A stretch of DNA of 64,000 nucleotides from Streptomyces sp. Ag109_O5-10 (GTDB taxonomy: Bacteria; Actinomycetota; Actinomycetes; Streptomycetales; Streptomycetaceae). This document shows positions 19,501 to 27,400 of the stretch, piece by piece; within the stretch, counting starts at the first letter, position 1; each line of letters starts with the position of its first letter. Where the stretch lies: positions 1,922,001 to 1,986,000 of the forward strand of contig NZ_FNTQ01000001.1 in assembly GCF_900105755.1 (NCBI RefSeq). Reading direction: 5' to 3'. The notes under the pieces are model-generated. The model had not been told where the DNA came from. It was given only the letters and a program-made list of their open reading frames with translations, and made no database searches. Both the position numbers and the translations under genes were made by a program.

Positions 19501-20640
19501 GTTCAGCGACAGGGTGAGGATCTGTCCCGCCCAGCACTGGTCGCCGTCGTTCTTCGGCGCCCCGGACGACGAGTCGTCCCTGCAGGACTTGTACGTACGC
19601 TCGACGTAGTTCTCCGCCGAGGTCCAGCCGTCACCCAGCCACGAGGACTGGTTGTTGGTCCCCTCGGTGCGTGCGTCCTGGCCGGCGGAGCTGTAGGCGA
19701 GATCGACGTTCGGGACCGCGCCGCCGATCGCCGGCGGCACCGAGATCGGATAGCTGTAGGTGAACGCGCCCGTGTTCCCGGAAGTCGACCAGGAACCGCC
19801 GGGCGACAGGCTGGTCGCCGAGTAGTCACCCGACGCACCCGAGGTGCCCGAGGTCGCCGCCATGACCACCGTCGCACCGGACGACGTCGTCGCCGAGCGG
19901 GCAGCGCCGGCGGCACCCGACGACACCACGCCCGGGCCCGGAACGGTGACCTGGGCGGACAACGGTGTTCCGGCGGCGGTGCGCACGGCGCTCTGTGACT
20001 GGCACTTGAACAGCTTCGGCGTGGTCAGGGCGCAGGCGGGCAGCTGGACCAGGTGCAGGCGGGCGGCGAAGTCACCGCCGAAGGCGTAGCGGAACGCCGA
20101 GTCGTCTACCTGCAGCGCGACCCTTCCGGCACCGGGGCTGGTGCGCTGGAGAGTGAAGAGCACACCGTGAACACCGGCCGCCCGCGCGGCCTTCTGGTCC
20201 AGCACGGTCACCCGCACCCGCTGCGATCCGGTGACGGCGCCCGCCTTGGACCCGGCTCCTGCCACGGCTCCCAGCAGGACCGGCGTGCCCTTGGCCCGCA
20301 GCTGGGTCGCCTTGGACGTCAGCCGCGCGGAGGCGGTGGCAATCGGCAGAGTGACCACGGCACTGCCCGCTGCGGGAAGCTTCGCATGCCCATTGGGATC
20401 GAAGTGCTTGAAACTCTTGGACGTGGAGTTCCGCTTGGGCCTGGCATGAATGACGGGGACCCGCTTGTTGCGCGGAACGGCGGGAGCCGCCACATGTTCC
20501 TTCACCGACGAGGCCGCCGTGGCCACGCCGGCGGGCAGCAGGCCCACCACCAAGGCACCGGCCATCACCGCTGCCGTGCGACGAACCCTGCGAGTGGCCC
20601 AGGCCACCCGACCGCGTCTCCGCCCCGCACTCCGCACCAT
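13528..20640 (-). CDS. secreted RHS/YD-repeat polymorphic toxin with Hint domain
   Basis: A 2370-residue protein. An Arg-rich n-region and hydrophobic segment (VMAGALVVGLLPAGVATAA) form a Sec signal. Next come a long N-terminal domain, many YD repeats (for example TTYGYTAGGQLHQVTGPD, LTYDALGRLIGVW) and the RHS core around 1850-1960 (YLFNDPHGTSTLSMD, KYDPTLGRFISIDPV). A Hint domain spans about 2115-2258: Cys in CSFDPQTPV, TSRHPFW, and a terminal HN in VLVHN, all the residues needed for self-cleavage. The last 112 residues (2259-2370) are the toxin tip, with GTYHWDDQ, HGEGNRDGD and LPHLQVHTFDGP. Its activity is unknown; a small nuclease-like fold is a guess. Preceded by GAAGGGA. Confidence 0.9.
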   Translation of the reverse strand: MVRSAGRRRGRVAWATRRVRRTAAVMAGALVVGLLPAGVATAASSVKEHVAAPAVPRNKRVPVIHARPKRNSTSKSFKHFDPNGHAKLPAAGSAVVTLPIATASARLTSKATQLRAKGTPVLLGAVAGAGSKAGAVTGSQRVRVTVLDQKAARAAGVHGVLFTLQRTSPGAGRVALQVDDSAFRYAFGGDFAARLHLVQLPACALTTPKLFKCQSQSAVRTAAGTPLSAQVTVPGPGVVSSGAAGAARSATTSSGATVVMAATSGTSGASGDYSATSLSPGGSWSTSGNTGAFTYSYPISVPPAIGGAVPNVDLAYSSAGQDARTEGTNNQSSWLGDGWTSAENYVERTYKSCRDDSSSGAPKNDGDQCWAGQILTLSLNGKSTDIVYDDSTKTFRPADDSSTTKIEDLTGATNGTANGEYFKVTEGGVQYFFGRNRLPGWSSGKDETKSVWTEPVYHAHSGVSDCPDSTDFAATSCTLGYRFNLDYVVDTHSNATAWYYTPDTGYYGADMKDTAVSYTRSGTLSRVDYGMTSSTIYSATAPEQIVFDTAERCIAGTPSGNTCADSQFTPANAAYWPDVPIDLNCTKDASCTNHGPSFWSRKRLTSITTQIQSGGATKQVDKYTFTQSFPDGGDHAPTLWLDSIQRTGLDTLGGASGSTSTPAVSFDPPLQLPNRVGTIPQMPLMYHDRIQVVTSESGAQTTVSYDRPNCSSAPASDPDDPTDAAAQAFASTNTLSCFPVYWTPDGQPAPWMDWFYKYKVTSVVTEDPNNSYQDGTQPKLETDYAYKGNPGWHHDDNELVKAKNRTWGQFRGFPEVDVTTGDPTVFHKTDGADVHDQKTLTKTYYFLGMNGDTLPGGKTRSVPALTSQDGATSVADDNALAGQTFETDTYTSAAGSLDKAVVTVPTIIGPTATRGRSGVPDLTAQMVRTAKTLTRQAVSYGWRKTETDTFYNTALGKSTTGMSVQADDRGEPTAGDNVAKCTYTRYLTGSTDTVVVPAETITTAQDCSTAGATPGGTLISDTRTSYDTNAFAYDGDGQTSPALPKTGDATLVQVASAASGASATAFVDQTATRYDSYGRTAKVTRTPNSTSPDGKSLARTVFTSYTPASGALPTGSTVITQVTPGTDCSTATASSKDCELASNTLDPARALPTAKTDAAGLLTSLTYDALGRLIGVWLPNEVKANSAPANTTYTYSMSQSAPSVVAANTLLDNGSYSTSETLYDAMLRPLQVQATAENSSTAVSDTQYDSHGWTVVTNNNYSVSGSPRSTLIPVSQVTVPDTTVTDYDGQGRTDLVTEEHNGSKTWNTTTAYTGDKTTVLPPKGGVASTKVVDARGQTTELDQYSAPPTVSGSAAAGFTATGGTPSATTYGYTAGGQLHQVTGPDKAVWTFDYDLLGRKRSQSDPDAGKSSYGYDDAGNLVSTTDEAKQVELDYTYDLLGRKLTATDKSKSNFQFASWAYDTLRIGLPSSSTRYVQGTTGGYTVAATGYTTLGKPIGTKITLPDSEAPLPSTYTTTYTYTPRDQLLASQSDPRTQGLNNEVITYAHDALGNPTESSSSATIYAGSTVYTDFGALSQVTQGASTNPATTTYDYDAQTLRLTDRVISRTQAPGPTVDDTKYAYDASGNPTSITDQQSETGTTVTDQQCFTYDALARLTDAWTANDNCTAKPPTSTTLTTAPGSYWQTFSYDAIGNRHQSIDHAIGTTSSTVTTTYTDGCTANCNSTGAQPHTLTATTGGTNPTAFGYDENGNLHTRTPTSGPGQTLTWDDEGHLAQVDTTGASPTSTKYLYDADGNQLIRRDPGQTTLFAGDTEIVVNTSVTPNTLLGAVRTYSHGGAGAPVAIRSSLAGGGVKYLFNDPHGTSTLSMDTTSQQVARQQYTPYGQPRSSANTVTWPDPTHSYLGSPQDKSTGYTDVGARKYDPTLGRFISIDPVLEATDPQQLGGYTYAADNPVASADPTGLESCYPSAFCSGSNGTYGTYKSHNDPQSPDYDGTSYDAPGDEGTLPPMKLMKSFNSAHPVPTIKMMVNYGTYRSDLSPARNVELYFRERCTGEDLLWTSSCQGFQQYYHTWADIKDVPSNPCEAVSLCQSLGDLAEGMFAKGGLAEEAAEEGVPLCSFDPQTPVLMAGRKAKAIGSIKPGDRVESADPVTGKHRGSRKVTARLVHHDDDLVDVTIRGADGHEATLHTTSRHPFWDDTLHTWIPAGKLKTGHVLNTVTDHHVRIDAVIARPGAADMYNLSVQQLHTYYVLAGNIPVLVHNSGGCIPWSSGSVSRAFKSLADGATSVTVKSRAEAEELFFRTYQGEGYRNASGMDGVGTKQYFGTKRGTYHWDDQLGEDGRVLGHGEGNRDGDLPHLQVHTFDGPIVRIFWEP

Positions 20641-21070
20641 GCTGTGCGTCCCTTCCCCCGTCCCGGATCGCCCAAGTCCCCTTCACCTGTGGCGATTTGA
20701 GTGCACAACCGCACGGAGGCACGCGTCGATCACGTCCCCCCGCGGGAGATCACGCTAGGACTCGAGGCCGACCCCGATCCCAAAGGATCTCCACAGAAAA
20801 GGCAAAGGAACTACCCATGCTGGAACGCAAGTTGACATCAATTCGTCAAAATCCAACTCCGAGCGGGCACTTGGCCATCCAGTGACCGGATGCCCCGCGT
20901 CGAGACCTGTCGCCGAGGCACTGGCCGAGACGGCACCAGCACACGCGGTGTCCAGCGCGCCGACGGACGGGGCTCCCCACATCCGTCGACTCGCCTGGCA
21001 TCGAGTACCACACGACCGTCCGTGCTCTACGGCGGCCGCCCGGCTCGTCCAGCCCTTGCGGCCCGACGCG
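20641..21070. promoter_or_regulatory. promoter region of the Hint/RHS toxin gene
   Basis: There is no gene in this 430-bp stretch. It holds TCACGCTAG (20750-20758) and the inverted repeat TTGAC-N8-GTCAA (20832-20849), with centres 86.5 bp apart. The same two elements at the same distance lie upstream of the second RHS gene. Short blocks GCAAAGGAA and TTGAGTGCAC are shared too. Read on the minus strand, TAGCGTGA is a possible -10 region about 110 bp from the start codon. Confidence 0.5.
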
Positions 21071-21098
21071 CTGAGGATCTCGGAGGAGAGATCCTCAG
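21071..21098 (-). terminator. hairpin at the end of the second immunity gene
   Basis: CTGAGGATCTC (21071-21081) and GAGATCCTCAG (21088-21098) form a perfect 11-bp stem with a 6-base loop. The stem includes the stop codon of the immunity gene (21095-21097). There is no U-run, which is usual for Streptomyces terminators. Confidence 0.55.
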
Positions 21099-21433
21099 CC
21101 CGCCTGCCCCTGCTCCGTGCCGGTCGTCGGCGGGACCACTCGGAGGCTCGCCATGGGCTGCACCCAGGAAAGGTCCGTGCCCTCGAGTTCGACGACGGCG
21201 CTCCAACCGGGAGTCAGTTCGGTGAACTCCCCGACGGGCTCCCGGTACATCCGGAGCACCCGGGCCGGGGAAGTCCGGTCATCCGGCGGGCTGTCCTCCG
21301 GAAGCACCGAATCGCCAGGGAAAACGCTCTTCCCCACACTGATGCAACGAGCATGACAGACCACCTTGTGCGCCGAGGGCCGCTCGTACACGATCACCAC
21401 TCGCAGTAGTCCCACAGGCTCGGTACTACTCAT
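21095..21433 (-). CDS. candidate immunity protein for the ADP-ribosyltransferase-type RHS toxin
   Basis: A 112-residue protein starting 23 bp after the toxin stop; GGAGG lies about 15 bases before the ATG. It reads as an all-beta protein: LLRVVIVYERPSAHKVVCHA, RVLRMYREPVGEFTELTPGW, SAVVELEGTDLSWVQP, with a soluble Pro/Thr tail. There is no signal peptide. A longer in-frame extension into the toxin gene is a shadow. It resembles no family known to me and has no visible similarity to the immunity protein of the other RHS gene. The role is inferred from position. Confidence 0.65.
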   Translation of the reverse strand: MSSTEPVGLLRVVIVYERPSAHKVVCHARCISVGKSVFPGDSVLPEDSPPDDRTSPARVLRMYREPVGEFTELTPGWSAVVELEGTDLSWVQPMASLRVVPPTTGTEQGQAG

Positions 21434-21456
21434 GCTGAGGAGGCCTCCATCCAGGG

Positions 21457-24400
21457 TCAGAACCAATTCATGACTTTGTCGGCCACATCGGACGCCACAC
21501 CGCTGCCGATGATGCCTCCGACGACACCCCCGACGACACCGCCCACGACGGTACCCGCTCCGGGTATGGCCGAGCCTATGGCCGCACCCACCTCCGCGCC
21601 GTAGGCTGCGCCCGCGAGGCCGCCCGCGAGGCCCGCGGCGTCCCGTGTGGCGGTGTGGAGCCGCTGGGCCGGCGGTGCCTTGGCGACGTCGTAGGCGGAG
21701 AGCGCCACCGCTCCGACGAAGAGGCTTCCCTTGAGCGCGCCTCCGACCGTGATGAAGCCCGCGTCGCCGCCGGCCGAGTCCGCCAGCTTGCTCGCGGTCG
21801 AGGCGGCACCGCCGCCGGAACCGCCACTGGCCCCAGCGTTCTTGGCGAACTCCTCGATCTGGGCGGGGGTCAGCTTGCGGGTCGCGATGAGGTTGGCGTC
21901 CAGGTCCGGCTGCTTGGTGGACGGATCGACGTCGATCCCCATCTTGGACAGCATGCTCCGCGCCTGCTCGACCGGGATCGTCACCCGGGCCCGCTTGGCG
22001 ATGTCGCCGGCGGACGTCCCGACCCACACCTCGCTCTCGTGCGGAATCGATTGGTAGTAGTTGTCCACGATCTCCAGGTCGACGAGGTCCTGCCGGTTCA
22101 GGATGTGGAGCACGCCCTGCCCGTGGTAGTCGTTCGCGGCCTGGGTGGCGAAGTGGGTGGAGACACCGGGGTCCGAGGAGGTCGGGGTGAAGCCGGTGGA
22201 CTGGATGTTCTCCGAACCGCCGAAACCCTCCGTGGAACCGCGGAAGAGCCAGTCCGTCGCGTCCGTCGGCGGGCGGTAGTCCGGCCCGGGGCCCATGTCA
22301 GCCGGGTACATCTGGCCGCTCGGGTCGGCGTTCGTGACGGGGTTGTCACCGGCGTAGGCGTAGCCGCCGAGCTGCTGCGGGTCGGTGGCCTCGAACTTGG
22401 GGTCGACGCTGATGAAGCGTCCCAGCGCCGGGTCGTACTTGCGGACGCCGACGTCGGTGTAACCGGTGGCGGCTTCCTGGGACTTGCCGAGGTACGAGTG
22501 GGCGGGGTCGGGCCACGCGGTGCCGTTCGCGTTGGCCCGCTGCTGACCGTAGGGCGTGTACTGCTGACGGGACACCTTCTGCGTGGTGGTGTCCATGGCC
22601 ATGGTGCCGGTGCCGTGCGGGTCGTCGAAGAGGTAGTCGGTGCCTCCGCCGGGCAGGCTGGAGCGAACCGCCACCGCGCTGCCGGCGCCACCGTGCGCGT
22701 AGGTGCGTACGGCACCGAGCAGGACGTTCGGAGTGACGCCGGTGTTGACGACGATCTCGGTGTCGCCCGCGAACAGCGTGGTCTTCCCGGGGTCGCGGCG
22801 TATCAGCTGGTTGCCGTCGGCGTCGTAGACGTACTTGGTGGTGGTGGGGCTGCTTCCGGTGGTGTCGACCTCGGCCAGATGGCCTTCGTCGTCCCAGGTC
22901 AGGTTCTGGCCGGCGCCGCCGCCGGTGGGCGTGCGGGTGAGCAGGTTGCCCGCGGCGTCGTAGACGAAGTCGGCCGGATTGCTCCCGCCGGTGGTCTTGG
23001 TGAGGGTGTGCGGCTGGGCGCCGGTGGCGTTGCAACCGGTGGTGCATCCTTCGACGTAGCCGGTGGTGTCGTCCGCTCCACCGGTGGTGGAGTGGTCGAC
23101 CACCTGGGTGCGGTCACCGATGGCGTTGTAGCTGTACGACTGCCAGTACGACCCGGCCGTACCGGCCACGGTCGCGGCGGTGGGGTCGGTGCCCTGCGCC
23201 GGGCAGGCGGCCTTCGCCGTCCATGCCTGGGACAGCCGGGCCAGCGCGTCGTACCGGTAGCACTGGGTGTCGGTGACCGTGTTCCCGGTCTCGGACTGCT
23301 GGTCGGCGGCAAACAGCGGGTTGCCGGCGGCGTCGTAGGAGTACGTGGTGTCGTCCACCTGCGGCCCGGGGGCCTGCGTGCGCGAGATGAGGCGCTCGGT
23401 GGGTTTGCGGGTCTGGTCGTCGTAGGAGTAGGTGATCCAGGCGGGGTTGCTGGACGCGCCCAGAGTGAGCTGCGAGGGCTGGCCGTAGTTGGTGTAGACG
23501 GTGCCGCCGACGTAGGTCTGGGCGCTGCTCGCGGTCGTGGTCGGGTTGCCGAGCACGTCGTGCCCGTAGGTGATGGTCTCGCCGATCAGGCCCTGGGTAC
23601 GCGGGTCGACCTGGGAGGCCAGCAACTGCGTCTTGGGGGTGTAGGTGTAGGTGGTCTGGTAGCTGGTCGGCAGCGGCGCCTCGCTGTCGGGCAGCGTGAT
23701 CTTCGTGCCGGTCGACTTGCCCAGTGTGGTGTAGCCGGTCGTCGCGACCGTGTATCCGCCCGTCACGCCCTGCACATAGCTGGTGGACGAGGTCGGCTGG
23801 CCGATCCGCAGGGTGTCGTACAGCCAGGAGGCGACCTTGAAGTTCTTCGCCTTGTCCGTCTCGGTCAGCTTGCGGCCGAGCAGGTCGAAGGTGAAGTCCA
23901 GTTCGTCGCCGCGTGAGTCGGTGGTGGAGAAGAGGTTCCCGGCGTCGTCGACGCCGTAGCGGCTGGTGCCGGCGTCCGGGTCCGCCTGCGAGGTCTTGCG
24001 GCCCAGCAGGTCGTAGCCGAAGGACCACACCGCGTTGTCGGGGCCCGTCACCTTGTTCTGCTGGCCGGCCGCGTTGTAGCCGTAGCGCGTGGCCTGGGAG
24101 GTCCCGCCGGTGGTGGTGAAGCCGTCGGTCGCGTTGCCGCTGACGGTCGGTGCCGCGGTGTACTGGTCGAGCTCGGTGTTCTGACCGCGAGCATCGGTCA
24201 CCGTGGTGGTGGCGACCGCACCGGTGGGCGGGATGACGGTGGTCTTGTCCCCCGTGTAGGCGGTGCGGGTGTTCCAGGTCTGGGCCCCGTCGTGCTCCTC
24301 GGTGCTCCGGGTGGTGCGTCCCATCGCGTCGTGGTCGGTGACGGTGGTGGCGGGGATGGTCACCTGGGAGACCGACACCAGGCTGGAGCCCGGGTTCCCT

Positions 24401-27400
24401 GAGATGGCGTAGCTGTTGTTGGTGACCACGGTCCAGCCGTGCGAGTCGTACTGGGTGTCCGAGACCGTGGTGCTGCCGTTCTCCGCCGTCACCTGGGTCT
24501 GCAGGCTGCGCAGCATGGCGTCGTACAGCGTCTCGTTGACGCTGTAGCTGCCGTTGTCCAGCAAGGTGCCGGTGGACACCACCGAAGGAGCCGTGGCGGA
24601 CAGCGCGTAGTTGTAGGTCATGCTGGCGGCGGCACCGGACGCCTTGTTCGCGTTGGGCAGCCAGACACCGGTCAGCCGGCCGAGCGCGTCGTAGGACAAC
24701 GAGGTGACCAGACCGGCGACATCGGTCTTGGTGACGGGCAGGCCACGGGCGGCATCCAGGTCGGAGGTCGCCACCTGGCAGTCCTTGGACGAGGCGGTGG
24801 CCGGTGTGCAGGTCGCGCCCGGGGCGACCTGTGTGGCGGTGGTGGTGCTGGTCGGCAGCGCGCCGGCGGCCGGTGTGTACGAGGTCGCCACCGTCTGGGC
24901 CAGGCTGCTGCCGTCCTGGGCGGTCGAATGCGGCGTCCGGGTGGCCAGTACGACTCGACCGTAGGAGTCGTACGTGCTCTGGGTCTGGTCGACGAACTTG
25001 GTGGCACTCGCCCCGCTGGACGCCGACGCCTTCTGGACGAGCGTGGCGTCGCCCGTGCTCGGCAGGTCCGGGTTGGCCTGACCGTCGCCGTTGTACGCGA
25101 AGGCGTGCCCGTCGTACGACGTGCGGGTGTCGGAGACCAGGTTTCCAGAGGGGGTGGCCCCGGAGCTGTTGCAGTCCTGGTCGGTGACGATCTTCTCGGC
25201 GGTGACCACCACGGTCGCGTGGGTGCCGTCGAGGTAGCGGGTGAAGGTGCACCTGGCGGTGTTGCCGGTGGCACCCACCTCACCCCGGTCGTCGCTCTGG
25301 ACAGCCATTCCGGTGGTGGTCTGGCCCAGTGTCGTGTTGTAGAAGGAGTCGGTCTCGGTCTTGCGCCAGCCGTAGGAGACGGCCTGGCGGGTCAGCGTTC
25401 TGGCGGGACGGACCATGTTCGCCGTCAGGTCCGCGATTCCGGTCCGGGACCGCGTGGCGGTGGGGCCGATGATCTTGGGAACGTTGACGACGGCCTTGTC
25501 GATGTCGCCGTTCACACCGGTGTAGGTGTCGGTCTCGAAGACCTGCCCGGCCAGCGGGTTGTCGTCGGCGACGCTGACGCTGCCGTCCTGACTGGTGAGC
25601 GGGGGCACGCTACGAGTCCCCGACGGCATGGTGTCGCCGTTCATGCCCAGGAAGTAATAGGTCTTGGTGAGGGTCTTCCGGTCGTAGACCTTGGCCCCGT
25701 CGGTGTAGTGGAAGACGTTCGGGTCACCGGTGGTGACGTCCACTTCCGGGAAGCCGCGGAACTGGCCCCAGGTGCGGTTCTTGCTCTTGACCGTCTCGTT
25801 GTCGTCGTAGTGCCAGCCCGGATTCCCCTTGTAGGAGTACTCCGTCAGCAACTCCGGCTCGGTGCCGTCCTGGTAGTTGTTGTGCGGGTCGATGGTGGTC
25901 ACCGATTTGACCGGGTGCAGATAGAACCAGTCCAGCATCGGCGCGGGTTGTCCGTCCGGCGTCCAGTACGACGGGAAGCACCGCAGCTTGTTCGTCGAGG
26001 CGAACCCCTTCGCCGCCGCGTCCGCCGGGTCGGACGGATCACTTGCCGGGGCGCTGGAGCAGTCCGGGGTGTCGTAGGCCACCGTGGTCTGCGCACCGGT
26101 CTCGGTGGTGACCGTCTGGATCCGGTCGTGGTACATCAACGGCATCTGCGGGATCGTCCCAACCCGGTTCGCCAGCTGCAACGGCGGATCGAAGCTGACC
26201 GACGGGGTGGAGGCACTGGCGGAGGCCCCGCCGAGCAGGTCCAGGCCGGTGTGCTTGATGCTGTCCAGCCACAGGGTCGGGGCGTGGTCCCCGCCGTCGG
26301 GGAAGGACTGCGCGAAGTCGTAGCGGTCCACCTGCTTGGTCGCCCCGCCGACCTGCACCTGCGTGGTGATCGAGGTCAGACGCTTGCGTGACCAGAAACT
26401 GGGCCCGTGGTTGGTGCAGTCCGTCGCGTCCTTGGCGCAGTTCAGGTCGACCGGCACATCCGGCCAGTAGTCCGGGTTGGACTTGGTGAACTGGGAGTCC
26501 GAGCACGTGTTGCCCGCGGGCGTGCCCGCGATGCAACGCTCCGCCGTCGCGTCGAACAGGATCTGCTCCGGTGCGGTACCCGAGTAGACCGTGGACGAGG
26601 TCGTGCCGTAGTCGATGCGCTTCAGCGTCCCACCGCGGGTGTAGGCCACCGCGGTGTTCTTCATGTCCGGGCCGTAGTAACCCGTCTCGGGCGCGTAGTA
26701 GTACGCCATCGCGTTGCCGTGGCGGTCCACGACGTAGTCCAGGTTGAACCGGTAGCCCAGAGTGCAGGAGCTGGACGCGAAGTCGGTGCCCGCCGGGCAG
26801 TCCGACACCCCGCCGTGCGCCTTGTAGACCGGCATCGTCCAGGCCGACCTGGTCTCCTCCTTGCCGGAACTCCAGCCTGGCAGGCGGTTCCAGCCGAAGT
26901 AGTACTGGATGCCGTTCTCGGTGACCTTGAAGTACTCGCCGTTGTCGGTGCCGTTGGTCGCGCCGGTCAGATCCTCGATCTTCGTGGTGGAGTCGTCCTG
27001 CGCGGGGCGGAACGTCCTGGTGCTGTCGTCGTAGACGATCGGCGTGGACTTCCCGTCCAGCGACAGGGTAAGGATCTGGCCGGCCCAGCACTCGTCGCCG
27101 TCGTTCTTGGGCGCGTCCGACGACGAGTCGTCCTTGCAGGACTTGTAGGTCCGCTCGATGTAGTTGTCCGAGGTCGACCAGCCGTCACCCAGCCACGAGG
27201 ACTGGTTGTTGGTGCCCTCGGTACGCGCGTCCTGGGTCGCCGAGTTGTAGTTCAGGGTCAGCGTGGGTGCCGAACCGCCGATGGCTCCGGGCACGGCGAT
27301 GGGGTAGTTGTAGGTGAAGGCGCCGGTGTTGCCCGCAGTGGACCACGTGCCACCGGACGACAGACTGGTCGCCGTGTAGTCGCCGGACGAGCCGCTCGTA

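Noticed and set aside
20832..20849. TTGAC in the inverted repeat as a -35 promoter box
   Set aside because: No reasonable -10 sequence lies 16-19 bp away in either direction; a regulator-binding site fits better.
24439..26391. Long plus-strand open frames opposite the RHS genes (also 18136-19998 and 21655-23916)
   Set aside because: They mirror the RHS coding frame, have no start signals and no recognisable domains.
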